Assembly: GCA_019188255.1 (NCBI GenBank)
Contig: JAETXT010000012.1
Span: 1,922,001 to 1,986,000, forward strand
Direction: 5' to 3'
From: Verticillium longisporum
Taxonomy: Eukaryota; Ascomycota; Sordariomycetes; Glomerellales; Plectosphaerellaceae
Length of the DNA: 64,000 nucleotides
Shown here: one piece after another, positions 1 to 11,873 of the stretch
Layout: the number at the start of each line of letters is the position of its first letter
Numbering within the stretch: position 1 is the first letter of the stretch
Made by a program: the position numbers and the translations under genes
The notes under the pieces: model-generated
What the model saw: the letters and a program-made list of their open reading frames with translations, nothing else
Database searches by the model: none
What the model was told of the DNA's origin: nothing

Positions 1-14
1 CAGCAATCAGTGCA

Positions 15-349
15 ATGTCTCGCGCATCCAAGCTCACCCTGATGGGTACGTCATTCTTCGCCCTTGGGACGATCATCATGGTCCATTTCCAGCAAAGGTC
101 TGAGAAGCAGGCAAGTATTTTTACTCCAACAACAACCACACACGACGAGGAACTTGAGGTGCTAATTGACGTGTCTCGGCGCAGGCCATGCATCAAGGTG
201 TGCTGAGGGATATGGAACAACAGCGAGTCAAAAGAGAGCGGCAACTGGACTTCGATTTGCAGCGTGCTCTGGAACAAGAATACAAACGGGAACAAACCGT
301 CCGGGATTCGACAAATCCGGATTCGTCGCAAAGCTCAACAATATCGTAA
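15..349 (+). CDS. PET117: PET117-like cytochrome c oxidase assembly factor
   Basis: Two exons, 15-110 and 185-349, encode 86 aa. Pet117 is a small mitochondrial inner-membrane factor needed for cytochrome c oxidase assembly; in yeast it links to heme a synthesis through Cox15. The N-terminus MSRASKLTLMGT, followed by one hydrophobic segment (about residues 8-25), is typical of the family. Exon 2 continues with the charged helix that begins AMHQGVLRDMEQQR. Reading through the intron would lose this conserved helix, so the splice is well supported. The 74-nt intron begins GCAAGT and ends GCAG, so it is a GC-AG intron, with GCTAATTG as a plausible branch site. Phase is 0 at the junction. The gene converges on RPB2. 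The start is the first ATG that gives the family N-terminus. Confidence 0.9.
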
Positions 350-853
350 CCATGCAGGAAGCGCGCTTCACTATGCACTTTAGGCAATCTTTGCTATTCA
401 CAGGCTACAACGACGAAATAATGAGTGGGAACAACCTATTCAGACAACCCAAACACAGGGGAACCAGACAAATCACAACTCATAGATAACTGCGCCGAAC
501 CGCGCAAGTGACGTATTTCACCACAAGTTTCGGGAATTTTGATTATGACAGGCTACCTTCGGCCCTCTTGGTTAATGCGGATTGATGCGTCTGCCGCGTA
601 CCTGTACGCTTTTCCCCCTGTTCCCGACCCGGTCTGCAGCGAGAATTGCTGCCATTACTGTACAATTTCGGGCATCAAACAAGCCTAACGTGCTAATTGA
701 GTTCGCAACTGGCTTGTAAGTGGCGTCGTACCTATCAAAGAGAACCCCAATGATGTGTATCCGACGAGACGCCCTTCCAGCGCATTACCCCAATCGTCTT
801 GAGCATCGAGCAGTGTCTGTTGCGGACGTTTGCCCCGCTATATATCCGCGCTT
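350..853. other. Intergenic, convergent 3' ends
   Basis: This stretch holds the 3' untranslated regions of PET117 (+) and RPB2 (-). I see no conserved ORF and no RNA gene. Confidence 0.6.
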
Positions 854-3800
854 TCAGCGGATCGAAACGCCAGACCTGTCCGTGAACATTCGGGCAGCAA
901 TGTTCATTGATTGCAGTTCCTGGAAAAGGAGTTTGGCGGCATATGGTATATGGATTTGAGCGATTTTTGTCTTGTTCTTGCAAGGGCGGCACTCGAAGGA
1001 TTGCTTTGAAAGGTTTCTGCAAGACTGTTTAGCAGGCGATACGTCGAATCAGGAATTCTTAAGGATCGAGGACTTACGCGATGGGTGTCATGAGACCACA
1101 GATTTCACAAACATGAACCCGGAAAGCATCCGAGACCTCAAACAACCTCTCCTTCAAGAACGAGGCAGCACCGTGTGCAATCATGCAATCTCGCTCCATC
1201 TCGCCGAACCGTAAGCCACCATCGCGGGCTCGACCTTCGACTGGCTGCCTTGTCATGATCTGCACGGGGCCGCGGGCGCGTGCATGAATCTTGTCGTCGA
1301 CCATGTGACGCAGCCGCTGGTAATAAGTTGGTCCAAAAAATACCTGAGCACGCAATTTCTTTCCAGTGTGACCGTTGTACATAACCTCGAATCCTCGAGA
1401 TTGATATCCTTGGTCGCGGAGAAGCTGCGAGACGGAGTCGACAGTCACGTCGGTAAAAGGCGTTGCGTCACCTTCCATACCCTTCAATGTCGACACTTTG
1501 CTAAGCAGACATTCAATCAAATGCGCAATGGTCATTCGTGAAGGGATGGCATGAGGGTTGATGATGATGTCCGGAGTGATACCCTCCGAGGTGAAGGGCA
1601 TGTCTTCCTGGCGGTACGTGACACCAATCGTTCCTTTCTGACCGTGACGAGAAGCAAACTTGTCGCCGATCTGCGGAATCTTGGTGGTCCTCACTCGCAC
1701 CTTGACATATCGCAAGCCATCCTGGTTCGTTGTGAGGATGACCGAGTCAATGATGCCGTTTTCCGTACTTCGCAATGGCGTTGAGGCATCTCGTTTGACG
1801 TGCTGCATCGTTCGTTGGCCAAGCTCTTGATTATCGGGATTAATCGGCGACGTCTTGCCAATGATAATGTCCTCGCCAGAAACACGAACACCTGGTGCCA
1901 CAATACCATCGTCATCCAACTTGTCGTACGTTCCATGCTTAAGGCGCAGGGTATCGTTTCTGAACGGTTTCTCAAACTGTTCCACAAGATTGATACCTAC
2001 CCGCTTCTCGCAATCCGTGTACGACCTAAAGAACAGGCTGCGGAATAGGCCCCGATCGATGCTGCTTTGATTCATGATGACCGAGTCCTCCTGATTGTAA
2101 CCAGAGTAGCATGCAATAGCGACGACGGCATTCTGCCCTGCGGGAAGCTCTCGGAATTTCAGAAACTCCATTGATCTTGTCGTGGCGAGAGGTTTTTGCG
2201 GGTAATAAAGAATGTTGGCCATTGTGTCCATTCTTCGAGAGTAATTGGTCAGGAAAAAACCCATTGCTTGCTTGCCCATGGCGGATTGGTATGTATTACG
2301 AGGCGACTGCCAGAATGTTAGCATGTGCTATGAACGTCAGCAGCTGGAAGGGAAATATGGTATCGTACCTGGTTATGGTCCGGGAAGGGAATGATACTGG
2401 CGCAGATTCCTAAAATCATACTCGGATGGATCTCGCAGTGGGTGTACATGTGCGTCGTTTTGGCGATCTTTGTTCGTAGGCGGCGATTAGGCCCTTCGGA
2501 GATATCCTCTTCAACTTCATGCCCAGCTTTGCGCAATCGGTAGAGTTCTAAATCCTCAGGCGTCATGCAAATCATCGATGTCTCTTCTTCCTCAGCATCA
2601 AGGTACTCGATGATGCCGCTGTGGGCCAAAGTTTGCCACGTGATCTTGTCTTCTGGGTTATCGGGAGGGTTTTCTTGCTGGTCCCGCATTTCATTGACGA
2701 GGTCCTTCTGCAGTACGAGCGAGCCCTGAGGTACGGCACCGTGGTGGCTCTGCTCGACAACGAAGACCGGTCTCATGACTCGACCAGCGTCGGAGAAAAT
2801 CTTGAACTCGCGGTCGCGAATGTCGCGGACCAGGGACACTTCGTGAGATATGACATTGCGACGACGTGTACCCTGAACGTCGGGGACCAGCACGCGCGGG
2901 TCTTGATGAACGCCTACCCAGACACCGTTGAGGAAAACCTTGGTCGCGTTGGGATACCTGAGCGGCTCGTACTCTTCCAAAACTTCCATACCACGCTGGA
3001 TCATGTAATCGATGATAGGCTCTGCTGGCGTGCCGACGCTGACATAGCACATCAAGGATAGGTTCTTGACAAGACCGCAAGCCTGTCCTTCTGGCGTTTC
3101 GGCGGGGCACACCAGGCCCCAGTGAGTGTTGTGAAGTTGTCTAGGTTTGGCGATCTTGCCATCTCTGCCGATGGGCGTGTTCGTCCGCCGCAAATGTGAC
3201 AAGGTTGATGCGAATGTGTACCGGTTCAAGACCTGGGACACACCAGCGGTTGAGCTCGCTGCCTTCTTTTGATCTCCCCAATTTCCTGTAGCTAGCGAGT
3301 ATTTGAGACCATTAGACAACGTCTGGGGTTTGACGCCGAGAGTCAGGCTGAACTGTCGGTTAGATTCGACGCAACGCTTGAGATGTCCCGAAAGCTCTTG
3401 ATTCATGCGACGAACGATGGTGCGGAAGAGCTTCGCCAGCAGAGGACCTGCGAGGTCCAATCGCTTCTTTCCGAAATGATCGCGGTCGTCAATATCGCGT
3501 CTTCCTAAGGCGCACTGCAGCAGCTTGTGAGTCATGTAGCCGAGGAAAAACGCCTTCCTGGTCTCACTGCCTTCGCTCTGTGAGATATGAGGCAACGTCT
3601 CCTTCTGCAGGATTTCCTTGGCACTTCGCACACGCTTCTCTCTAGTCATCGTGTGGTTGCTGTTGCCGCGCTTGCCGATCCAGTCAAGGGCTACGTTACG
3701 GTCCTGGACGATAAAGGCCTCCTCTATGCAAGGCCGTAGCATTTCCAACATTTGAGTATCGTTTCTGTCGTAGCAAATGTGATTAAGAATATCTTCATCA

Positions 3801-4759
3801 GACACGATGCCGAAGGCACGGAAGACGATGCCAATGGGTATGTCAACCTTGACATACGGCAGAGTGCAGTGGATGGTCTGGCCGACTCCGCCCTTGGCAG
3901 GGCTCTTGCTGTGCAGCTTGAGCATCAGGCTCGAAATCAGTCGCGAGCCCTTCTCGAGAGCACTGCGAATCTCGGCAGTGTACGAGAAGGGGCTTGGCTG
4001 AGCTTTCTTGAAGACCTGTACAATGTTCGCAGCGGAGCGTTCCTGGGCGATGAGAACCTTCTCGCTGCCGTTGATGACGAAGTAGCCGCCCTGGTCGTAA
4101 GGGCACTCGTTGAGCATAAAGAGGTCGTTCTCACTCTCGCGGCTGAGGTGGCAGATCTTGGATTTCACCATGATAGGCATGCGTCCAATAAAGATCATGT
4201 CCTTCATATCTTCTGGCTTGTCTTTGTCGGCACCTGGGTCGTCGCCACTCTCCTCCTCTTCCCACTCTAGTCTTGTCGGATGCTCGCCTGTCCTGGCCAT
4301 CTCGTCATGCTGTTCGTCATCCAGCTCGTTAAGCGGAATTTGGTTCTCGACAGCGATGGAAACCTTTTTCGTGATCCTGACATAGAGGGGACTCGCATAT
4401 GTCAGGTTGCGGTCACGGCATTCGTAGGGCAGTAGCGTGGAGACTTTGCCGTCCGCCTCAGTGATCGATGGTCTGGAGACCATGACCGTGCCGAATTTGA
4501 CTTCATATCTGCGCAGTGCAATCGCTCTATCACTGTCGGATGCGGGGTTCGGCTGGTCGAGGGTTATGTGGGAGTATTCGTCGATGAGCTCCTGGACTGT
4601 AGATGTCGTGAACTCGTCGAAAGAGTCAACCTGCTGCGACACCAAGCCTTTCGAGTCGAAGAATGACGATATGACAGTCCAGCAATCTTCGGGAGTGATG
4701 CTTGCGTCGTCCTCCTCGTATCCATCATAGTCGAATTCGTCATCGTACTCGACAGCCAT
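854..4759 (-). CDS. RPB2: RNA polymerase II second-largest subunit RPB2
   Basis: Three exons, 4759-2369, 2306-1078 and 1016-854, encode 1260 aa, the usual length for this subunit. Rpb2 forms half of the RNA polymerase II active-centre cleft and the wall/hybrid-binding region; it acts in the nucleus on mRNA genes. The hallmark [12 protein letters not shown] is present, as are the protrusion, lobe and fork blocks in order. The C-terminal zinc site is split by the last intron: the first Cys pair (CEICG) lies in exon 2 and the second (CRPCKN) in exon 3. The introns are 62 nt (2307-2368) and 61 nt (1017-1077), both GT-AG. I chose the start MAVEYDDEF because the open frame upstream, to 5080, is basic and Pro/Ser-rich and does not resemble Rpb2, so I take it as leader. 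The frame is intact throughout. Confidence 0.97.
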
Positions 4760-5777
4760 TTCGAGCAGTGCGCGTTGCGCAAAGGAACGACGAAGTGTGT
4801 GAGCGAGGCTTGGTAGCTGATTCGTGTTTGTAACAGGAGGCGAAGCCGGAGGCGGGAATCGTTGACAAAGGCGACCAATATCACCTCTTCCGGGCGACAC
4901 TGCCTTCGTTCGATAGGGATTGCATGTAACAGACGATTCGGTTGATGGAAAAGGCCGAAACGTGAGGTAGCAAGGGCGGTATGTGTGATGGCGATCAGAG
5001 TTTCCGCTACTGTCGGTATTCTGAGACGACGTAAAGCAGGCAGGCAGGCTGTGGGACAGTCGAGGGACGTGTCGGGCCAATTTTTTAGCCCGCTACGCGA
5101 CGGGTCCTATTGAGGATGGCGACCTGCTTATTGTTCCCCAATTCAATGAGTATTAGGTAAGTCGAGCCATGACAGGGAATAGGTTTCATTAGTCGCTGAG
5201 AAATGGTGGATCCTGAGGCTTTGTCTCATATACTGTCTATCTACATATGAGTGCACTGTACAGAGGCAGTGTTAACGCCCGGAGACTCCGGAGAATCTTG
5301 CCTCATCTTGAATCGTCACTTGGGGGAATGCTTCTGCTTCAACGACCGTCACCATCTGGGCTTAAGGGTCGATTCAAGTCTTAATTTCCACGAATATGTG
5401 TGCTCAGGCTTTGACATTGAGGCTGTCTTTTGTTGAGACGTGAGGTTCTTTGCAAAGAGGACCTCCCCAGCGTCCATCTTCCTGAATATCGGCGTGCCAT
5501 GCAATGCCTGGCACAGCACAACAAAGCGACAAGACGCTCCATCTCTCTCTATGACCCCAATGCAGTGCGAAATCGGTTCCATATTGACTCTTCTCCCAAC
5601 GCTGTTGAAGCAAAGTCTTTCGTGGGGTTGCGGCGCTGTAAGCGACGAACAGCAGCCCAAAGTCATTAAAACCAAGAGCTACACTACGGCACGACGCTGC
5701 GTATCCATACGAGAGGACCCTGCAAGGGGCGCGGAGGCGTGTTCTGCTTCTTTTCGGCTTGAGATGGATTCGTTTGC
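4760..5777. other. RPB2 promoter/leader and 3' flank of the dioxygenase
   Basis: About 1 kb lies between RPB2 and the next gene, both on the minus strand. An open frame runs from 5080 into RPB2, but its sequence looks non-conserved, so I treat it as 5' leader. Short ORFs of 60-130 codons overlap on both strands at 5250-5790 and none is recognisable. Confidence 0.5.
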
Positions 5778-7301
5778 TCAGTAGTTGCATATGCCACCCA
5801 CCTCTTCATCCATGGTCCATGTACCTGCTAGTCCCCCGACCTGTACCTCGTCGATGATTGAGGACACTTCAGATTTGCCCATGAAGAAATCGCCCCTCCC
5901 TTCGGTTCTGTTCGTCCGTGTCATGAATCTTCTGGTCCACTCTGCGACGGCCGGCTCACCAGTCTCATCCCTGGCCTGTTTGAGGAATGGAATCAAGGCA
6001 GTTCCTCCCGTGCCTTTGAGCTTCGTGTTCGCAGTCCCTGTGGAGCCTGACGACTGACCGGTTCCTCCAACATCTTTCCGTTGGCGGGAAGCTGACGCCA
6101 AGTCGAGGCGCTTCCTCGTAGCCTCAGGGCTGCGCGACCTGCTACGAGCGCGAACCTCTCGAGAAGGAACGATGATATAGCGAGTTACAATAGCAATGTG
6201 CTTGTCGCGGAAAGAACTCAGCATGGCGAGGCAAGCATCGTAGGCCAGAGTCAATTGCGGGTTGTCTGCGTGCGTTTCGACAAAGTCTCGCACGTTGGCT
6301 ACGAGGCCGACCTGATCCAAGAAGCGAGCGTGCGGACCAGGCATGTAGCGACGCATTTCCATGATGAAGTTGTGACGCTGGCCTGGCGCCCGATCCTCGC
6401 GCGGCGACTCAGACGATTGGCGGGTTTTTCTTCCCCCGAACTCGCCAGTAGGACGGTGATCGATTCCAAGTACGACATCGAAAAATTGGATGAGACTGCT
6501 CTGAGCGTTGCTGCCGCCGCTATAAAACCTGTAGTCGAGTCTTCCGAAGCCATCGTCGTAGTTGAGGCCGAGCGGCAGACCAGCCTCGGCCATGTTCTTG
6601 CTGCCAGCGAGGAACGGCCGGATGCGGTTGTAAAAGATGAGAGGATCACAGCTTTCATGCATCCGTTGCAGAATGCTGGTCAAGTCTGTCAAGCGTTCCG
6701 CAAATCCGCGCAAGCACCGAGTGACGGCAGCCAAGTCGCCCTCTCGCGCCGCAGCTATAGCGGTAAGCATCAGGGGAATTATTGGGGCACCATGCGCCTC
6801 AATGGCGACCGAGACGAGGTAGAACCAAGATTCGTCAAGGGAGCCTGTGAAGGTATTCAGAGAAGCGAGATTTTCGAGACTATCGATTCCCTCATCCATG
6901 AAAAGAGGCTTGAAGTTCCACAGACAAACTGCAGCATAGGTTGCGACAGGTGGAAGCTCAAGATGCTCGGACACCTGCAGGAGCGGTACAGTAATGGGTG
7001 GGGGCAGGTGATCAGAGGGCTGGTCGCCGCCCCAGACATAACCGTGTGCCATGAAGCATAGCAAGGAGTAAGCCCTGCGCCATTCTGCCTCGTGCTCCAA
7101 TCCAATGGTGGATAGGACAGGGAGGCGGTCCACCACGCTTCTGAGGCGTCGGCTCAGTATGAGAGCCTGGAGATTGCTGACAACGGCCTCCCATTTATTG
7201 TAATATGGGTCTGGGAGCCGTGTCAGAGGCAGGACATCGGGAAGAAACCCGTGAGTTGGGGATATGCCATAATCAGCCAAGATCGGAATGGGAGGAAGCA
7301 T
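5778..7301 (-). CDS. Indoleamine 2,3-dioxygenase (fungal IDO)
   Basis: An uninterrupted frame of 507 aa. IDO is a heme enzyme that oxidises L-tryptophan to N-formylkynurenine, the first step of the kynurenine route to NAD in fungi (yeast BNA2). Family blocks seen: the start MLPPIPILADYGIS, the helix ending AHGYVWGG, the block RFYSGGSNAQSS (about 258-269), MRRYMPGPHARF (about 316-327), and DKHIAIVTRY (about 366-375), whose His at about 368 matches the proximal heme ligand. A Ser/Arg-rich insert sits at about 288-309. The C-terminal 125 residues carry an RS-type stretch (RARSRSRSPEATRKR), then the fungal-type block TGGTALIPFLKQ, and an extra 60-aa tail I do not recognise. The frame stays open 50 codons upstream of the chosen Met, but that part is not family-like. 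Confidence 0.93.
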   Translation of the reverse strand: MLPPIPILADYGISPTHGFLPDVLPLTRLPDPYYNKWEAVVSNLQALILSRRLRSVVDRLPVLSTIGLEHEAEWRRAYSLLCFMAHGYVWGGDQPSDHLPPPITVPLLQVSEHLELPPVATYAAVCLWNFKPLFMDEGIDSLENLASLNTFTGSLDESWFYLVSVAIEAHGAPIIPLMLTAIAAAREGDLAAVTRCLRGFAERLTDLTSILQRMHESCDPLIFYNRIRPFLAGSKNMAEAGLPLGLNYDDGFGRLDYRFYSGGSNAQSSLIQFFDVVLGIDHRPTGEFGGRKTRQSSESPREDRAPGQRHNFIMEMRRYMPGPHARFLDQVGLVANVRDFVETHADNPQLTLAYDACLAMLSSFRDKHIAIVTRYIIVPSREVRARSRSRSPEATRKRLDLASASRQRKDVGGTGQSSGSTGTANTKLKGTGGTALIPFLKQARDETGEPAVAEWTRRFMTRTNRTEGRGDFFMGKSEVSSIIDEVQVGGLAGTWTMDEEVGGICNY

Positions 7302-8503
7302 GGTGAGCGTGGCCTTGGTGAGCTGGGATTTGAGATGAAGCTGGAGAAAAAAATCCTGACGCAAGGAGTATCCAGTTACGGGGTCTGGCGTACTCCTCAG
7401 CCGTGCGAGATGGCTTGTTGATGACGAGCATGCGATGGGGAGAGACGACACGATGCTTTGCTGTAGAGTTCAGGGTGCACTGTGCCTGGTATACCAACGT
7501 CCGGACGATGCGGCGGGGGCACGGCGTTATAAAGGAATATCCCGCAGGCCTCCTTCCTTCGATCACAAATGCGCTAGGCATTTTGACTAGTCATCATGCC
7601 CAGCTTAGGACATCGTTCGACTTTGGGCAAACGGGTACCCAGAAGGCTCGCCTCTCGGATTGATAATTCGTATACATTGCTGCCTGCCCCAAAAAAAAAA
7701 TAGTGTGCACGATCCAAGGCAGATACGTACCAGTCTCGCAGCTCTGCAACATGAGGCACTTCGTCTTTGCCCTTCATCGAGCTGGCTGCCCGTGGTGACC
7801 TACAAGCTACCTCAGTCCTTTTATCAATGCTAGCTGACCAAGAATGCGGAATGTCCAAGGAGCGCAAAGGCCAATTGCTCCGACTCCGGCCGCGCTACGG
7901 GTCGGAGCGGCAGGCTTCATCCGGTCAAGCCAGCATCGCACTCGATGAACACATCGAAAAGCAACTTCTTGGCCATTGGGGAAACGGCACGGATAGTAGA
8001 CTATCTCGTGGAATGCGATGTTAAATGGTTAGTGCCCAATGCGCTGAAAAGACTCGGTGACACCCCTGTGTGGGCCTCTGGAGCCCACTGGGCGGGGACC
8101 TACCTCAGCCAGCCGCTGACGAGCTATTGCTCTCAGTTAAGGTACCTAGGGTACCTTAGGTGGGTACCTACCTTAGGTACCTACCTACCTTACCTACCAC
8201 GTAAGGTACAGAGTGATGTAAGAGGGGTTGGACGCCGAGCGCCTCGCATCTCGTCGCCCATGGCGAAGCGCGTCGTCAACTGCTCTTCACCTGGCGCATA
8301 GATACGATATCTGGCCACGGGCTATCACTATTACAGCTGATAGCGTCAACGAGTCAATACATCATACTGCAACATATACGACCCAACAGCCTGACCGTGC
8401 GACGACGCAAATCCTCGTAATCCTGCTACGATTGCGACGACACTACGCGGACCCGAATATGCGCGACTAGGTGCCATCACTCCGTCAATTCTGCGGTGCA
8501 GCC
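7302..8503. other. Divergent intergenic region, dioxygenase / VPS23
   Basis: The upstream regions of the IDO gene (-) and VPS23 (+). No convincing gene. It contains the tract at 8139-8209 built from GGTACC/CCTTAGG/TACC units, annotated separately. A 10-A run lies near 7690. Confidence 0.5.
8139..8209. repeat. Tract of GGTACC / CCTTAGG / TACC units
   Basis: A low-complexity, partly palindromic tract. It begins with a near-perfect hairpin, arms AAGGTACC (8139-8146) and GGTACCTT (8150-8157) around a 3-nt TAG. It continues with a second AGGTACCT (8175-8182) and repeated CTACCTTACC-like units, ending near GTAAGGTAC. The same AGGTACCT core recurs as single copies in other intergenic parts of the window. 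Function unknown. Confidence 0.75.
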
Positions 8504-10259
8504 ATGCCGGCCATTCAACAGCACATCCTGAACTGGCTGTACAGTGTTCTTACCAGCGTCAGTGTTCGGATCTGGTTGTCCTCTCACCTCGTAGGAGCTA
8601 ACGACTCGCAACCTTTAGGAATACCACGATGTGAACCGGACTTATGGTGATGTGGCCCAAGCCTTGTCACAGTATCCATCGCTATCTCCTCGGACTGACG
8701 TTCACAGTGAGTGCTCGGTATTTTCAAGCCTCGTCCATTCCATGACTGACATGCCGCATTTGAAGCCTTTGACAATGGTACATCTGCACTTCTGCTGCAC
8801 ATCACAGGAACCCTGCCCGTAATTTTTCGAGGCACCACCTACCGCTTTCCTCTGTCCATACGCGTGCCCTATGCCTATCCTCGGGAGGCACCTCTCATAT
8901 ACGTAACGCCCACCGAGCATATGGTGGTAAGACCCGGACAGCATGTCGATCCCCAGGGTCAGGTATACCATCCGTATCTGGCTGGCTGGTCCACGTTTTG
9001 GGATGTGAGTCTCGTGGTCCTTCACACAGGATTTCTGGAGTACTGCACTGACACTTTGGTAGAAATCGACACTCGTTGACTTCCTCACCATTCTGCGAGA
9101 TGTCTTCGCCAAAGAGCCGCCTGTGATAGCACGGCAGCCCTCACACTGCGTGCCACCTAGCCAACAGGCTCAACCACTACAGAGGCCGACAGACCTTTCT
9201 GTGGCATCACCACACGAGCTAGCAGGCCGTCCTTCTAGTCAACCACCTGTTGCTCCTTCGCGAACTGGACCTCCGCCTCCGCCCAAAGATACTGACACCA
9301 GGCTGCGTGGAGTCGGTCAGTTTGGCTCAGAACGTCCTCACGACGCGCCCCCCCTCCCCCCCATTCCAGCTGGATTACAGCACACCCCAGAACTTCCACA
9401 GACTTCTCGATCTCACCATCCATCACCATCTCGATACGACTCCGCGCCGCCTCTACCGGGACAACCCCCGTTGCAAAATCGGCCTTTCCCCCTCACTCAT
9501 TCTCCCCTTCGGACCCCTGCAACGCCGCCATATGTTAGCAGCTCCTTACAATACCGACTTGGCCAGGCATCATCGACGGTGCAGCCATCTTTGGCCTCAT
9601 TCCAGCCTTTGCCTGTCACGGGCCAATCAGTGACCTGGCAATCACGAGAGAATGCGCAGGTTCCAGCAAAACCGAGCGCAACGCCTCAACCCGACCTGCT
9701 AGATGAGCCTTTGACCCTCAGCATACCCTTGCCATCCAGCCTACCGGCACCTCCAATTCCCCCGAACCCCGAGAAGGATGCACTACTCCGCCAACTTGCG
9801 CAGACGCTTTACTCTCTGCGGCAGCAAAGTCGTCAACAGAATGAATCGAGCATGGCTGGCCTCCAGGCTCAACGTAAGGCCATGATGTCGGCGTCTTCGA
9901 CTCTGCAGTCTGAGATCAGCGCCTTGGATCAAACTTCGGCCTTGCTTTCCTCCAATGCCAGAATATTGCGCGATGCGCTACGAAAGGCAGATATTGTCGT
10001 CGAAGGGTCGCGCCAGCAGACGGCCCCAGATATAGATGAGCTATTGGTTGCGCCAACCGTGGTCTCGAATCAACTCTACGCACTTGTGGCGGAAGAGCGT
10101 GCCATGGGTGATGCTATCTTCGTCCTAGGCCGCGCTGTTGAACGGGGACGGATATCTCCCATTGTTTTCGCTAAGACAACACGTTCACTGGCACGAGAAT
10201 GGTACCTCAAGAAGGCTTTAGCGCGAAAGATTGGGCGCGGAATGGGTCTGGTTGGGTGA
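8504..10259 (+). CDS. VPS23: ESCRT-I subunit Vps23/TSG101-like
   Basis: Four exons, 8504-8557, 8619-8706, 8766-9004 and 9063-10259, encode 525 aa. Vps23 is the ubiquitin-binding ESCRT-I subunit that sorts cargo into multivesicular endosomes; in filamentous fungi it also takes part in ambient-pH signalling. An N-terminal UEV domain (about 1-145) contains YPREAPLIYVTP and the later VFAKEPPV. A long Pro/Gln-rich linker (about 150-300) and a predicted coiled coil (about 330-410) follow, and then the C-terminal steadiness box (about 450-520, from DIDELLVAP to KIGRGMG). The introns are 61, 59 and 58 nt, all GT-AG, and phases agree across every junction. The first exon codes for only 18 residues. 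Confidence 0.93.
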
Positions 10260-10685
10260 TCCGCTAAATTGTGCGGGTCGTCGCCTCGTGCCGTACAAGC
10301 CATCGTTCGAGAACGGTGACGCAGAAAGCGCCAGACCAGAAACACCGTTGAAAGGAACGACTAGCTGATCACCAGCCGGTAACCAGCCATCGGCTATCTA
10401 ATAAAGTAGATGAAATCAATACATCAGGTATATGCTCTTCAAAGCTAGCCAAAAGCCAGTAACCCTTGTGGTCCAAGTAACTGCCAGATCCTATTGGAAG
10501 TTCATTTGGCTCTCGGGGGAAAAGCAATTTCAAGAGACGCTCTGGACTCCGATCTCTCTGTTCATATTACAAGTGATTCCCAGGTGCCAGCTTATTTCCA
10601 CACGAAAGTCTCGAAGGAGCGAGGGAGAAAGCAAAAGACAAAAGGAAAATATTTGAGCTTCGGTGCAGTTGCCTTGCCTGAGTCT
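10260..10685. other. Intergenic, convergent 3' ends of VPS23 and STE2
   Basis: The 3' flanks of two convergent genes. Short ORFs overlap here, but most are antisense shadows of the STE2 C-terminal exon. Nothing else seen. Confidence 0.5.
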
Positions 10686-11873
10686 CTAAACCCTGTCCTC
10701 GCGTCGATCAAATTCACGATTGACTCGCACCACTCCCATTTCAGCGTCGTATCCGTCGAGGCGCCGCAGTTCGAGGTCTATGGGATCGATTGCAACACGA
10801 GAACGGCCAGCCTCTATCCGAGATGTAACGGTGCTCGTAGCCGCGTTGCTCTCAGTGGCATCGGAACCAATCTGGGAGATATCCTTAAAGGGCATATCTG
10901 ATCGTCCCGTGCACGTTTGGTGACGAGCTTTGACTTCGTAGTACGATTCCGGTGTTGCAATGCGTTGGGCAATCAGGGTTCCGAGGGGGAGGAATAGGAT
11001 CACGGATGTGAGGGCCAGAGAGCCAGGTTCGAAAGCCTGCCAATTGCGCCACCCAAAGCCGGCAAATGTAACTGCCACACGTGTTAGTCAGATGCTGAAG
11101 ACAAGGTGGCAGGGGAAATACGAACCAGGAATGATCATCAGAATGCCATTTGTGATAACCAGTACTTCAACCGCAGACAAGCCCCGCCGCGTCGGTAGAA
11201 AGCTTCGGTTCTTCACAAGATGGCTCACCAGCTTGACGTTGAAGAGAGCGCAGTAATAAAATATAGAAACGCCACCCATGACACTGGTCAGCAGGGCCAC
11301 CAGTACGGATGGTGTATAGGACAGCGTCAGGATGAACCTGATCTGGCCTACTGCGCTTGCCACGCGAATGCCGATGGCCGCGAAAGAAACACAAGCCGAC
11401 AGTAAAACTGAGGACCATTTCCAGACAGCGGGTAAGAGGTTGACAGTCGCCCAAGCCTGTAAGCCGAGGACAGCTTGGACCATGATGAAAAGGGCCAATG
11501 ATGCAATCTCGGATGCGACACTGCACTGCAAATCCTGAGGGGCGACACGAGAATAGTCGCCAGCAAAGAATGTGTAGAACTCATTCCAACTGCTCGTGAA
11601 GAAAACAGTTAAGAGTACCATGCGAATGATGTTAACGGTCAAGGCGGCGATGTGAAGCCACTGGGATAGCTTGAGGAATCTTGCTGAGGGTGTCATGCAG
11701 ACCAAGACGAGCAGCAGTATGAAGGAGCTCCCGATCTGGGCGCCATAATTGATGACCGTTTTCACGCTGTATAGGATGAACTCGTTGACATCGGCAACCG
11801 CAACGGGAATTTCGGTGACATCGTCAGACGCAATGAGGACGAAGGTTTGTGAGAACGGGTCGGATAGGGCCAT
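10686..11873 (-). CDS. STE2: STE2-type alpha-pheromone receptor (GPCR)
   Basis: Two exons, 11873-11126 and 11071-10686, encode 377 aa. The protein is a class D seven-helix receptor for the peptide alpha-pheromone; in filamentous ascomycetes it also steers hyphal chemotropism. Seven hydrophobic helices are visible: about 35-60, 70-92, 115-140, 148-170, 178-205, 222-248 and 262-285. The seventh ends in the STE2 hallmark LPLGTLIAQRIA. The cytoplasmic tail of about 90 residues is Ser/Thr/Arg-rich, as expected for receptor desensitisation. The 54-nt intron (11072-11125) has a GTTCGT donor and falls in helix 6; splicing gives PVTFAGFGW at the junction. I prefer the start MALSDPFSQTF over an in-frame ATG 17 codons upstream. 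Confidence 0.9.
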
